DNA from: Antricoccus suffuscus
GTDB taxonomy: Bacteria > Actinomycetota > Actinomycetes > Mycobacteriales > Antricoccaceae
Direction of reading: 5' to 3'
DNA: 64,000 nucleotides
Assembly (NCBI RefSeq): GCF_003003235.1
Contig: NZ_PVUE01000013.1
Coordinates: forward strand, 1 to 64,000
The notes below the pieces were generated by a model. It did no database searches. It worked only from the letters and a program-made list of their open reading frames with translations, and was not told where the DNA came from. This document shows, piece by piece, positions 34,419-43,580 of the stretch; position 1 is the first letter of the stretch; each line of letters begins with the position of its first letter. The position numbers and the translations under genes are program-made.

Positions 34419-34862
34419 CTATCGACCGTAGGGATCGGTGATCTCGCGGAGCTGATCCAGGATCTGGTGCAATAATGTGAAGTTGCGGGTGCCCAGATAG
34501 GCCTCCCATTCCACGAGGATCTCGTCGAGAGTCGCCTTGGCCACCTTGACCGCCCGCAGACCACGTTTTTCGAACACGATCAGCCGGGCGCGGCCATCCA
34601 TTGGATCGGCGACCCGACGGACGTAACGCAGACGCTGCAGTTGATCGACGAGTACGCCGGCGCTCTGCTTACTCATTTGTGCCTGGTCAGCGAGGTCTGT
34701 GAGGCGCGATCCGTCGGGGGCGATGCGCTGGAACACCCGACACTGAGCAAGGGTCCAGTCGTCGAACCCGGCATCCTGGAGGGCCCGAAAAATTCGGTCC
34801 TCGGTGTATCGGTACGGGATGAACAACGCCACCCCTAGATCGATCCGATGCTCGTCGTCCAT
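34419..34862 (-). CDS. MarR-family regulator
   Basis: A 147-residue winged-helix regulator started at 34862 (MDDEHRIDLGVALFI) where a GAGAG site precedes the ATG; the longer frame to 35066 has an implausible N-terminus. The recognition region is LTDLADQAQMSKQSAGVLVD followed by RRVADPMDGRARLIVFEKRG, the MarR wing with its Asp-x-Arg pair. Such regulators respond to phenolic compounds, thiols or oxidants. It probably represses itself and the NAD(P)-binding protein, since both have similar palindromes upstream. Confidence 0.9.
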   Translation of the reverse strand: MDDEHRIDLGVALFIPYRYTEDRIFRALQDAGFDDWTLAQCRVFQRIAPDGSRLTDLADQAQMSKQSAGVLVDQLQRLRYVRRVADPMDGRARLIVFEKRGLRAVKVAKATLDEILVEWEAYLGTRNFTLLHQILDQLREITDPYGR

Positions 34863-35256
34863 GCCGCTCTCAGCTCCATTCGCCCACCCGATCCCACAAG
34901 ACTTACACGCTACGTCGGTGCTGCCGAGCCAATCCGCTGCCGACCCGGGCGCAGACTGACACACAGTTTCCGCTGCTCGGCGCGTTCCGCTCGCACCGTC
35001 GCCCTTAAACGGCTTGGCCCGCTTGCTGCTACTTCGGTGCAATCGCATTTCTACAGTACTAAACATATTTGACTAATTGGAACAATGAGCGGACGCGCAG
35101 TCCTGCTAGGACCGGTCGAGGACTACGTGCATGGTCAGGCTGACTCCCCGCGCCTGACACTCGCCCTCTCGTCGGCCCGTTCGCGTAGATATCATCGGCG
35201 TGAGCCGCAAAGTGGAAGCCGATGCTGATCTGTTAACGGAAGACGAAGGAGCGCAG
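34863..35256. other. intergenic region between the divergent MarR and PAS genes
   Basis: About 394 bases. Contains the degenerate MarR operator at 35057-35075 and a small hairpin (GTCCT, three bases, AGGAC) near 35100. No coding region with family resemblance is seen; the open frames that extend both genes into this region look non-coding. Confidence 0.4.
35057..35075. promoter_or_regulatory. second, imperfect MarR operator candidate
   Basis: Right arm TTGACTA is identical to that of the site at 34310-34328; the left arm TACTAAA matches TAGTCAA at five of seven positions; the spacer is again five bases. It lies about 200 bases upstream of the MarR start. Confidence 0.4.
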
Positions 35257-35679
35257 ATGACCGACGCTAACGAGTTACCGGCGATCGAGATCCTTGCCGC
35301 GATCGCCGACGCGGTCATTTATGCCGATCGGGACGGCACCATCCGCCTGTGGAACGAGGGTGCGACGGCGGTCTTCGGCTTCTCCGGTGAGGACGCGATC
35401 GGCCAGAACTTGGACCTGATCATTCCCGAGAAGCTGCGCCCGGCGCACTGGAAGGGGTTCAACGCCGCGATCGAGCGTGGCGCGACCACCGGCGGACGAC
35501 GCGCCCGGTTGACCCGCGGACTGCACAAAGAACCCGACCGCCCCTTGTACGTCGAGATGTCGTTTGCCGTCGTGACCGGATCCGACGGCTCGACCGCCGG
35601 GTCGGTGGCGATCGCCCGCGACATCACCGAGCGCCACCTCAAAGCCCGCGAAGAACGCAAACGCGCCGCCCAGGCCTGA
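35257..35679 (+). CDS. stand-alone PAS-domain protein
   Basis: A 140-residue protein consisting of one PAS domain (IADAVIYADRDGTIRLWNEG, ATAVFGFSGEDAIGQNLDLI, IPEKLRPAHWKGFNAAIERG, then GSVAIARDITERHLKAREE). The start at 35257 is supported by GAAGGAG five bases upstream. No kinase, cyclase or DNA-binding output domain is attached. Bacterial proteins of this design are thought to sense redox, ligands or light, or to pass signals by dimerisation. It faces the MarR gene and converges with the long-chain ligase. Confidence 0.88.
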   Translation: MTDANELPAIEILAAIADAVIYADRDGTIRLWNEGATAVFGFSGEDAIGQNLDLIIPEKLRPAHWKGFNAAIERGATTGGRRARLTRGLHKEPDRPLYVEMSFAVVTGSDGSTAGSVAIARDITERHLKAREERKRAAQA

Positions 35680-35691
35680 GCCTGAGCCAAC

Positions 35692-37476
35692 CTACCGACC
35701 CGCGGCGTACATCGCCTCGATCTGGTCGGCGTACTTCTGCGAGATCGGGCGGCGGCGCAGCTTCATCGTCGGGGTCAGCTCGTCACCGGAGGGCTCCCAC
35801 TCGTGCGGCAACACCGTGTACTTCTTGATCTGCTCCACGCGAGCTAGCCGCTCGTTCGCGTCGTGTACCGCCGTATCGATCGCGGCCAGCAGCCGTTCGT
35901 CCTTGGCGAGCTCCTCCGGGGTGGAGGCGTCGATCCCCTCCGCGGTCGCCCACACCGGCAGGGACTCCGGATCGAGCACGATCAACGCGGTGTTGTACGG
36001 CCGGTTGTCACCAATCGCGACGGCCTGACCGATCAGCGGTGACGCGGCCTTGAGCCGGGACTCGATCAATGCCGGGGACATGTTCTTGCCCATCGCGTTG
36101 ATGATGAGCTCCTTCTTGCGGTCGACGATCGTGATGTACCCGTCGTCGTCGATCGTCGCTATATCCCCAGTGTGCAGCCAACCGTCCACGAGCGTGTCGC
36201 GGTTCTGTTCGGGTCGGTTGCGGTAGCCGAGCATGATCGCGTCGCCACGCACCAGCAGTTCACCGTCCTCTCCGAGCTTGGCCTCGATACCGTTAGGCGC
36301 CGTACCGACCGTCCCGACGCGGATATCCTCCGGCGGGTTCGATGCACCGACGCCAGCTGTTTCACTCATCCCCCAGATCTCGCCGAGTGGTACGCCGATC
36401 GCGAGGAAGAATTCGATCACCTCGGGCGGCACGGGCGAGGCTCCGACGTTCGCTACCTCGACCGCGTCCAGCCCGATGCGCGCACGCAGGCCGGCGAACA
36501 GCGCGGCGTCGGCCTTCTCGACCGCTGCCGCGAGCCCGGCTGGCACCGGTTGCTTGGCTTGCTCGAGCCTGACCTTCTGGATGCCGGCCTGCACCGCGGC
36601 ACGGGCCTGCTCACCCTGCTCGCCCGGGATCGCGGCCAGTGCCGCCTCGAGAGCGGACTTCATCTTCTCCCACACACGCGGTACGGCGAAGAACCACGTC
36701 GGGCGCACTAGCGGCAGGTATTCGCCGACCAGCCGCGGATCCGGGCAGGTGGTCACTTCCGAGCCGAACTTCAGTGGCAGATAGTGATGCGCCATCCGCT
36801 CGGCGACATGCGCCGCCGGAAGCCAGCTGATCAGCCGGGACGGGTCCGGGAATACGGTGCGGCCCTCGGTCGCGCGGAACGCCGCAGTCACGTTCCCGTG
36901 CGTGAGCTGCACGCCCTTGGGATCGCCGGTCGTACCCGAGGTATAGATGAGGGTGAGGACGGTGCCTACATCCAGGGCCGCGACGGACGCGTCGAGATCA
37001 AAGTCGCTATGGCGCCCCCGCTCACGTACCTCGTCGAGGCTCAGTACGCCGTCGGGCGCCTCGCCATCGATCACGATCACGTGCTGGATCGACGGAACGT
37101 TCGCGCGGACCTGCTGGATGACCGGCAAAAAAGCCTGTTCGGTGAACACGACTTTGACCTCAGCGTCGTTCATGACGTACTCGATCTGCTCTGGCGCGAG
37201 CGTGACGTAGATCGAGGTCGTCGCGGCCCCGAGCATCACTCCGGCGAGGTCACATAGGTGAAACTCGGGCCGATTGAGCAGCATCAGCGCGACGACGTCA
37301 CCGGGTGCCACGCCGAGTTCATGAAGTCCCTTGGCGAGTACGTCGACCTCCTGGCGCAGTTCGCCCCAGGTGTAGGCGAGTCCTTCCTGACCGTCGCGGG
37401 GCAATGAGCGAAACGCGACCTGGTCGAGGCGCTGCGCGGCGGTGGCACGGAACAGGTCGGCAATGGTGTCGGGCAT
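35692..37476 (-). CDS. long-chain acyl-CoA synthetase (FadD15-like)
   Basis: A 594-residue long-chain fatty-acid ligase. The ATP loop is LIYTSGTTGDPKGVQLTHGN, the A5 region IWGMSETAGVGASNPPEDIR, and the FadD15/ACSL-typical ITIVDRKKELIINAMGKNMS. The final segment TMKLRRRPISQKYADQIEAM has the catalytic Lys in the usual place. It activates fatty acids to CoA thioesters for beta-oxidation or lipid synthesis. A single gene, divergent from the MFS transporter at 37613 with 136 bases between. Confidence 0.94.
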   Translation of the reverse strand: MPDTIADLFRATAAQRLDQVAFRSLPRDGQEGLAYTWGELRQEVDVLAKGLHELGVAPGDVVALMLLNRPEFHLCDLAGVMLGAATTSIYVTLAPEQIEYVMNDAEVKVVFTEQAFLPVIQQVRANVPSIQHVIVIDGEAPDGVLSLDEVRERGRHSDFDLDASVAALDVGTVLTLIYTSGTTGDPKGVQLTHGNVTAAFRATEGRTVFPDPSRLISWLPAAHVAERMAHHYLPLKFGSEVTTCPDPRLVGEYLPLVRPTWFFAVPRVWEKMKSALEAALAAIPGEQGEQARAAVQAGIQKVRLEQAKQPVPAGLAAAVEKADAALFAGLRARIGLDAVEVANVGASPVPPEVIEFFLAIGVPLGEIWGMSETAGVGASNPPEDIRVGTVGTAPNGIEAKLGEDGELLVRGDAIMLGYRNRPEQNRDTLVDGWLHTGDIATIDDDGYITIVDRKKELIINAMGKNMSPALIESRLKAASPLIGQAVAIGDNRPYNTALIVLDPESLPVWATAEGIDASTPEELAKDERLLAAIDTAVHDANERLARVEQIKKYTVLPHEWEPSGDELTPTMKLRRRPISQKYADQIEAMYAAGR

Positions 37477-37612
37477 GGCGGGCTCCCCCTGGGCTCGGCG
37501 ACTAGTGCACCTAAGTTACTTCACTCACACTCCCGTCGGCTATTGCAACACCTAGCAACGTCCTAGCCCGGGTGACCGCGAGACGCGGAAAAGTGTTTCG
37601 TACTGTTAAGCA

Positions 37613-38830
37613 ATGGCATTCGACGGTTACCGGCATGGCGAGGCCGGCTTCCGGCGTGTGTCACTCGCGCTGTTCGCCGGCTCCCTCGCATCCTTCGGTC
37701 TGCTGTACTGCCTGCAGCCGCTGCTGCCGGAGTTCACCCGCGCCTTCGACATCACCCCCGCCCAGTCGACGCTGAGCATCTCGATGTGCACGGCCGGCCT
37801 CGGGGTCGGTCTGGTGTTTCTGGGCCCGCTGTCCGATTCCATCGGCCGCACGAGAGTCATCCGGTGGGCCCTGATCGGGTCCTCACTGCTGACCGCGTTA
37901 TGCGCCGTCGCACCGAACTGGACGTTCGTGCTGATCATGCGGGCCCTGACCGGCGTCGCCCTTGCCGGCTTCCCCGCCGTCGCGATGGCCTACCTACGTG
38001 AAGAAGTACACGCCGGATCCCATGCGCGCGCCACCGGACTGTACGTCGGCGGCAACGCGCTCGGCGGACTCAGCGGGCGGCTGATCACCGGCGGCCTGGC
38101 CCAGCTCGGCGACTGGCACTTAGCCCTGATCGGCACCGCAGTATTCACCCTGGCGTGCGCGGTCCTGGTCGTCGTCGTACTCCCCGCCTCCCGCAACTTC
38201 CACTCCACCAGCCGAGGACTGACCGAATCAGCGCGCGCCTACAAAATCGTCCTACGCGACCCGGTGCTCCTCGGCTACAACGCGATCTCCTTCACCGTGA
38301 TGGGGGCATTCGTCGCGATGTTCAACATCACCGGCTTCCGGCTCGAAAGCGCGCCGTACCTCCTGCCGGTCGGCCTCGCCGGCCTCATCTACCTGACCTA
38401 CCCGATCGGCTCAGTGGCCTCCGCCCTCGCCGGACGATGGTCCGACCGCATCGGCGCCCACTCCATCATCCCGATCGGCGCCATCATCGCCATCATCGGC
38501 ACCACACTGAGCTTCGCCGCCCCACTGTGGATCTTCGTCATCGCGGTGACCGTGGTCGTGATCGGCTTCTTCGTCGTACACGCCGCCGCCTCCGGCGCCG
38601 TAGCGAAACGGGCACACACCAATGCAATGCCCGTCGGATCAGCATCCGCGGCATACCTATTCAGCTACTACCTCGGCTCATCAGTGTTCGGTACGACGGC
38701 CGGAACCGCCTGGCATGCCGGAGGCTGGAGTGCCGTGGGCTGGATGAACCTCGCCCTGCTCGTTGTCTGCCTCAGCATCGCGATCCTGATCCGGCTTCGC
38801 GCCCGAGAACCCGCACAGTTGTCCTCCTGA
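37613..38830 (+). CDS. MFS transporter
   Basis: A 405-residue major-facilitator protein with twelve predicted membrane segments. The loop 2-3 motif is FLGPLSDSIGRTRVIRWALI and a second, in the C-half, is LAGRWSDRIGAHSIIPI. It resembles YnfM/CynX-like drug and small-molecule exporters. The last third of this gene is repeated twice further along: a 354-base copy at 44439-44792 and a 126-base copy at 58545-58670, both ending at the stop codon. The reading frame here is intact, so this is the functional copy. Substrate unknown. Confidence 0.92.
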   Translation: MAFDGYRHGEAGFRRVSLALFAGSLASFGLLYCLQPLLPEFTRAFDITPAQSTLSISMCTAGLGVGLVFLGPLSDSIGRTRVIRWALIGSSLLTALCAVAPNWTFVLIMRALTGVALAGFPAVAMAYLREEVHAGSHARATGLYVGGNALGGLSGRLITGGLAQLGDWHLALIGTAVFTLACAVLVVVVLPASRNFHSTSRGLTESARAYKIVLRDPVLLGYNAISFTVMGAFVAMFNITGFRLESAPYLLPVGLAGLIYLTYPIGSVASALAGRWSDRIGAHSIIPIGAIIAIIGTTLSFAAPLWIFVIAVTVVVIGFFVVHAAASGAVAKRAHTNAMPVGSASAAYLFSYYLGSSVFGTTAGTAWHAGGWSAVGWMNLALLVVCLSIAILIRLRAREPAQLSS

Positions 38831-38938
38831 TCGCTGCCGCCGTTTACATCGACAGGTGCGGCTCAAAAAGGGCGCCGACGACGTTGACGTACTCGCGATC
38901 ATCATCGCCTCAAGGCATTAGACCCGGGATCCGCAGCA

Positions 38939-40582
38939 TTAGCCGCAGATCCGGCCGCGCTGCCCCGCGAGCTCGGCTTCGGCCACGACCTTCGCGGTCT
39001 TGTGGTCGGCTTTGCCGTTGGGCGCCCGAGGCACATCGCCGACAAACACGACATGTCGCGGCGCCTTGTATCCGGCGAGCTCCTTCTTGACGAAGCCGAC
39101 GATGTCTTCGCGGGATACCACGGCGCCGTCCTCTACGGCGACGACCGCGCTCACGGCTTGACCGAACGATTCGTCGGCAACGCCAACCACGAGGCAGTCG
39201 CGTACGCCCGGGACGCGCTTGACGGCCTCTTCGACCTCCTCACGGAACACCTTCTCGCCGCCGGTGTTGATCACCTGGCTGCCGCGACCGAGCAACGTGA
39301 TCGTGCCGTCCGCCTCGATCGTGGCCATGTCACCGGGGAACGAGTAGCGCTCGCCATCGATCTCCCGGAAGGTTTCGGCCGTCTTGACCGGGTCCTTGTA
39401 GTAACCGACCGGGACACGGCCCCCGGCTGCCAGCAGGCCGACCTCGCCCGATCCGGGAACGACCTCGCGATTGTCATCGGTGAAGACCTTGGTAGTCGGG
39501 TTCGGGATGAACCGTGCCGTCGCGGCCCCACCCTCCCCGGTCGTCACCTGGGTCGCCATCGCGCCCTCACTGGCGTTCATGATGTCGGTCAGCGCGATGT
39601 GCGGCATCCGCTGCAATAGCGCCTGCTTGACCTCGGACGACCACATTGTGCCCGACGAGTAGATATTGCGCAGGCTGGACAAGTCGTACGCGCGACCGTC
39701 TGCGCCCTCATCGATCGCCCGAATGATCGGCTTGGACAATACGTCCCCGACGATCGACATGGTGGTTACCCGATTAGCCTCGACCGCGCGCAGCAGCTCG
39801 TGCCCGTCCAGCGAGCGATTAGTCAACGTGACCACAGCGGCACCAAGCGTCTGAGGCAGCAGCGCGCCGTAGGTCAGACCGGTGCCGTGCATCAGCGGTA
39901 CGGCGGGCAACGTAGCGAGCCGCTCCTCGGGCTCCATCGAGGCCACCACCGACGCCAGCTTGTCCAGCGGGGTCTCCGGGTCGCGACCGGCCAGCATTAG
40001 CGCTGCCACCGGGAACGTCTCGGCCCACGAGCTGAGCGCAAACATCACGCCCTTGGGCAGCCCCGTCGTCCCGCCGGTGTACAGCAAGAAGATGTCGTCA
40101 CCGGAACGGTGGATGCGCGGCATCGGCTCGTACGCCGCGGCGAAGCTCTCGTAGTCCACCGCGCCGTCCAGCAGCGGTGTGTCGTCGTCCGGGACCTGAA
40201 CGAAGACCTTCATTCTGGTCATCCGCTCGCGCACTTGATCGACGGTAGCCGCGAGCGACGAGTGGAAGAACAGCGCCTCAGCATCGGAGTTGTCCAGCAA
40301 ATAGGCGAGTTCGGCGTCGCGGTAGCGATAGTTGATATTGACCGGCACGAACCGCGCCTTCATCGCGGCAAGTTGCGCTTCGACGTACTGCGGCCCGTTG
40401 TACAGGAAGAACGCGACCTTCGACTGCACGCCGAGACCGGCAGAGCTCAAGCCCGCAGCGATCTGCGCTGAACGTCGATCCAGCTCGGACCACGTCCGGG
40501 TGAGCTCGCCGTGCACGAGGGCTGGTCGGTCGCCGACGGCGTCCGCGATCGACTCGTAGATGTTAGCCAGGTGTGGTTCCAT
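38939..40582 (-). CDS. acyl-CoA synthetase (AMP-forming ligase)
   Basis: A 547-residue ANL ligase started at 40582 (MEPHLANIYESIADAVG) behind a GGAG site; the extra 25 codons up to 40657 are doubtful. The ATP loop is FLLYTGGTTGLPKGVMF, with Gly for the usual Ser, as in several actinobacterial FadD paralogues (FadD3/FadD19 style). MNASEGAMATQVTT, ITLLGRGSQVINTGGEKVF and the lysine motif PRAPNGKADHKTAKV follow. Steroid side-chain and ring-degradation ligases share these features, but the substrate is not proven. The promoter region is shared with the SMP-30 gene (40868). Confidence 0.93.
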   Translation of the reverse strand: MEPHLANIYESIADAVGDRPALVHGELTRTWSELDRRSAQIAAGLSSAGLGVQSKVAFFLYNGPQYVEAQLAAMKARFVPVNINYRYRDAELAYLLDNSDAEALFFHSSLAATVDQVRERMTRMKVFVQVPDDDTPLLDGAVDYESFAAAYEPMPRIHRSGDDIFLLYTGGTTGLPKGVMFALSSWAETFPVAALMLAGRDPETPLDKLASVVASMEPEERLATLPAVPLMHGTGLTYGALLPQTLGAAVVTLTNRSLDGHELLRAVEANRVTTMSIVGDVLSKPIIRAIDEGADGRAYDLSSLRNIYSSGTMWSSEVKQALLQRMPHIALTDIMNASEGAMATQVTTGEGGAATARFIPNPTTKVFTDDNREVVPGSGEVGLLAAGGRVPVGYYKDPVKTAETFREIDGERYSFPGDMATIEADGTITLLGRGSQVINTGGEKVFREEVEEAVKRVPGVRDCLVVGVADESFGQAVSAVVAVEDGAVVSREDIVGFVKKELAGYKAPRHVVFVGDVPRAPNGKADHKTAKVVAEAELAGQRGRICG

Positions 40583-40867
40583 GCTCGTCTCCGTTTGTCG
40601 TAGTGAACGCCCGCTAAATTTATCGCCGCCACGCCAGGCGTCAGCGTCACCAGCCACCTTGCGCCGCGATGAAATCCGGAACTAGTTCCCGACACAGCGC
40701 GGTATCGCAACGATTCGCCGATGTTGACTGAGCGCCCGTTCAGCCCTAACGTGCAGTTACTCGCTCCAGCATTCATACGCCAAGGTCGCGGATCGATCGA
40801 TAGGTGGGAGGCGCAGCACTGGACACTCAGCCGAGTCGCCCCAGTCGTTAAGGACAAGGAGCACAGA

Positions 40868-41791
40868 GTGAGTCAATTCGAACTAGTTACAGACAACCTG
40901 AATTTCCCTGAAGGCCCGATCGCCACCGAGAACGGTGATGTGATCGTCGTTGAAATCAAAAGCGGAACTCTCGCCCGCATCTCCCCAGCCGGCGAGGTGA
41001 CCCGTATAGCCGACTGCGGCGGCGGACCAAACGGCGCCGCGATCGGCCCGGACGGGATGATCTACGTGTGTAACAACGGCGGGTTCCAGTGGCATGAGAT
41101 CGGCGAGATGAGCGCGCCTGGCCAGCAACCCGATGATTACATCGGCGGGCGGATTCAGCGGGTTAATCCGAACACCGGGAAGGTCGTCACTCTCTACGAC
41201 CGAGTTGGTGATCACCCGTTGCTGGGACCGAACGACATCGTTTTCGACCAGCATGGCGGTTTCTGGTTCACCGATCTAGGAAAGACTCGCGACCGGGACA
41301 TGGACCGAGGCGGGCTCTACTACGCCAAAGCAGACGGTAGCCAGATCCAAGAAGTGGTTTACCCGCTCATGACCCCCAACGGCGTGGGTCTGTCCCCGGA
41401 CGGGGATCGCGTCTATGTATCCGAGACTCACACCGGGCGCGTCTGGTCGTGGGATGTACCTCAACCCGGCCAGGCAACTGGCACCGGAATTGGACCTTCC
41501 GGCGCGACGCTCCTCTGGGGCTTCGACAAGTTCCAATTGCTGGATTCGCTGGGAGTGGACGGCGATGGCAACGTCTGCGTCGCAACGCTAATCACGTCCG
41601 CTATCAGCGTCATCAGTCCCGCAGGCGAACTTCTCGAGCAGGTCGTCGTACCGGGCGCGGACCCATTTGTCACAAACATTTGCTTCGGCGGCCCTGATCT
41701 GCGTACGGCGTACGTGACTTCGTCGGGTTACGGTCGTCTCTACAAAGTCCAGTGGCCGCGCCCCGGTCTGCAACTGGCCCACAATCTTTAA
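40868..41791 (+). CDS. SMP-30/gluconolactonase/LRE-family protein
   Basis: A 307-residue six-bladed beta-propeller lactonase-like protein. The GTG at 40868 (VSQFELVTDNLNFPEGP) is chosen because AAGGAG lies six bases upstream; the frame extends to 40721. Metal-site residues are seen as the Glu in FPEGPIA, Asn in GPNDIVFDQHGGFWFTDLG and Asp in GLSPDGDRVYVSE. Members hydrolyse sugar or other lactones, or esters. It stands alone between a ligase and a dehydrogenase, so a lactone intermediate of the same pathway is a plausible substrate. Confidence 0.88.
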   Translation: MSQFELVTDNLNFPEGPIATENGDVIVVEIKSGTLARISPAGEVTRIADCGGGPNGAAIGPDGMIYVCNNGGFQWHEIGEMSAPGQQPDDYIGGRIQRVNPNTGKVVTLYDRVGDHPLLGPNDIVFDQHGGFWFTDLGKTRDRDMDRGGLYYAKADGSQIQEVVYPLMTPNGVGLSPDGDRVYVSETHTGRVWSWDVPQPGQATGTGIGPSGATLLWGFDKFQLLDSLGVDGDGNVCVATLITSAISVISPAGELLEQVVVPGADPFVTNICFGGPDLRTAYVTSSGYGRLYKVQWPRPGLQLAHNL

Positions 41792-41899
41792 ATATTCCGC
41801 AGATACATTCGGTCATTCGCGACGTGCCGTCGCAGACACCGCGGTTCGGCCCGGGTCATTTTCGCCGTACTGTCAGACCCGGGCCGTTCCGGTCCCGGG

Positions 41900-43168
41900 C
41901 TAGCCGGTGACGCCCTTAGGTGCCTGCTGCTTCATAAAGCCGAACATATAGCCGGCGACGCGACGCATCTGGATCTCCTCCGCGCCTTCGGTGATCCGGT
42001 AGCGACGGTGGTGACGATAGATGTGCTCGAACGGCTTGTACCGCGAGTAGCCCATGCCACCGTGCACCTGCATCGCACGATCGGCGGCCTCGCACACCAG
42101 GCGGTTCGCCCAGTAGTTACACATCGAGACCTTGTCCGACACGCTGAACGCGCCATCCTTGTCCATCGCCCACGCGGTCTTGTGAATCAACGCGCGCAGC
42201 ATCTCGCATTGCGTCTGCAGCTCCACCAACGGGAACTGGATGGCCTGGTTGGTCGCCAGCGGCTTACCGAACGGCTTACGCTCCTTGGCATACTGCACCG
42301 ACTCATTGATGCAGTACTGCGCGGCGCCGAGGCTGGATGCCGCCTGACGAATCCGATTCTCGTTGAAGAAGTGCTGCACGACCTGCAGACCCTTGCCCTC
42401 GCCGCCGAAGATTGACGAGTGCGGCACCCGAATGTCCTTGAACGAGACATGCGCGTGATCGGTCGGCATGTTGAAGGTCCAGAGGTACTCCTCGACCTTG
42501 AACCCCGCGGAGTTGGTCGGCACCAAGAACGCGGTGATGCCGTCGCCGTCACCAGCCTTGCCCGACGTACGGGCCATGATCATGTCGTACTGCGCCTTGT
42601 GGATGCCGGTGTTCCAGGTCTTCTCACCGTTAATCACCCACTCGTCACCATCGCGCACGGCGGTGGTCTCCATGTGGGTGGCATCTGAGCCGTGGTTCGG
42701 CTCGGTGATGCCGAAGGCGAAGCCCCGCTTGCCGGTCGCCAACAGCTCGACCCACTCCTCCTTCTGCTCCTCGGTGCCGTAGTTCAGCATCAGCAGCAGT
42801 CCAACGTTGTTACCGACGATGGAGTGCTCGTTCTGCAGGTCGTTGTGCAGACCCAGCCCCTGGCTGGCGAAATGCTCGCGAATGATCGCCATGCCCAGGT
42901 TCGTGCCGTCCTGCCCGCCGTACTGCTTGGGCAGCGGGTACCGCAGGTGACCGGCAGCATCCGCGCGGCGCTTCGCCTCGGCCAGCAGCTGCTCCCACTC
43001 CTCGTTCGGCAGGCCGTCGCGATCCCAGTCAGTGCGCGCGTCCTCGCGACGGTGATCGAAGAAGCGATTGTTGTCGTCCTGCTCCTGCAGCGGCTTGATC
43101 TCCTTCTCAATGAAGTCATCAAGCACACCCAGATAGTCCTGCAGTTCCTTCGGGATATCGAAATCCAT
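41900..43168 (-). CDS. acyl-CoA dehydrogenase family protein
   Basis: A 422-residue dehydrogenase started at 43168 (MDFDIPKELQDYLGVLDDFI), preceded by AGGAG; the longer frame to 43261 is not supported. Landmarks are FAFGITEPNHGSDATHMETT, DEWVINGEKTWNTGIHKAQY, VPHSSIFGGEGKGLQVVQHF, and CEAADRAMQVHGGMGYSRYK with the C-terminal RITEGAEEIQMRRVAGYMF. It oxidises an acyl-CoA with FAD and passes electrons to ETF. Its promoter region is shared with the TetR gene at 43581, where two similar half-site elements occur. Confidence 0.93.
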   Translation of the reverse strand: MDFDIPKELQDYLGVLDDFIEKEIKPLQEQDDNNRFFDHRREDARTDWDRDGLPNEEWEQLLAEAKRRADAAGHLRYPLPKQYGGQDGTNLGMAIIREHFASQGLGLHNDLQNEHSIVGNNVGLLLMLNYGTEEQKEEWVELLATGKRGFAFGITEPNHGSDATHMETTAVRDGDEWVINGEKTWNTGIHKAQYDMIMARTSGKAGDGDGITAFLVPTNSAGFKVEEYLWTFNMPTDHAHVSFKDIRVPHSSIFGGEGKGLQVVQHFFNENRIRQAASSLGAAQYCINESVQYAKERKPFGKPLATNQAIQFPLVELQTQCEMLRALIHKTAWAMDKDGAFSVSDKVSMCNYWANRLVCEAADRAMQVHGGMGYSRYKPFEHIYRHHRRYRITEGAEEIQMRRVAGYMFGFMKQQAPKGVTG

Positions 43169-43447
43169 TAGTAGCTCCTGTGTTAGTAGGTGGAAGTTAG
43201 CGAGAATTTGCCAATAGCCCGCAGGTGATGTGCACATCTTCGAAACGTCAGAACAGGCCATTGCGGAGCCTTCGTAGCGCAGCGCGCTAGGAACGCTTCG
43301 TGCGGCATTCGCCGGGACACCACCATCGTTTCGATAGCCAGCATCTATCTCCCTCCAGGCCCTCGCTACGCGAGTTTCGTTTCGCGGCAGCGACGGTCTC
43401 CTTACCGGCGCGCACTCATCAGCTCGACACGATGACCGGCTTCACGA

Positions 43448-43460
43448 AATGAACGTTTGG
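43448..43460 (-). promoter_or_regulatory. TetR-type operator candidate, copy 1
   Basis: Read on the minus strand it is CCAAACGTTCATT, matching 12 of 13 bases of the element at 43553-43565 on the plus strand. ACGTTC-containing sites are common for actinobacterial TetR regulators of fatty-acid and steroid genes. Confidence 0.4.
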
Positions 43461-43552
43461 TCAGACTGTAACGGATCTTCCGCTCAGCCGACAATACTCA
43501 GATATATCGAGATTATCTTACTATTCGAGAGTCACGGCTTGATGTGTCATGA

Positions 43553-43565
43553 CCCAACGTTCATT
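43553..43565 (+). promoter_or_regulatory. TetR-type operator candidate, copy 2
   Basis: CCCAACGTTCATT, sixteen bases before the TetR ATG. Opposite in orientation to the copy at 43448-43460, about 93 bases away. Confidence 0.4.
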
Positions 43566-43580
43566 GGCCGATCGGATGAC

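Larger units (their letters stand above)
43169..43580. other. divergent promoter region of the dehydrogenase and TetR genes
   Basis: About 412 bases without a gene. It holds two copies of one 13-base element in opposite orientation at 43448-43460 and 43553-43565, both close to the TetR start. The remaining 280 bases next to the dehydrogenase show nothing recognisable. Confidence 0.45.

Noticed and set aside
38155-39090. 311-codon open frame across the end of the MFS gene
   Set aside because: Composition is Arg/Pro/His-rich low complexity typical of a shadow of the real MFS frame in GC-rich DNA.
41276-41536. Minus-strand open frame inside the SMP-30 gene
   Set aside because: It is antisense to conserved propeller blades of the SMP-30 protein and has no recognisable domain.
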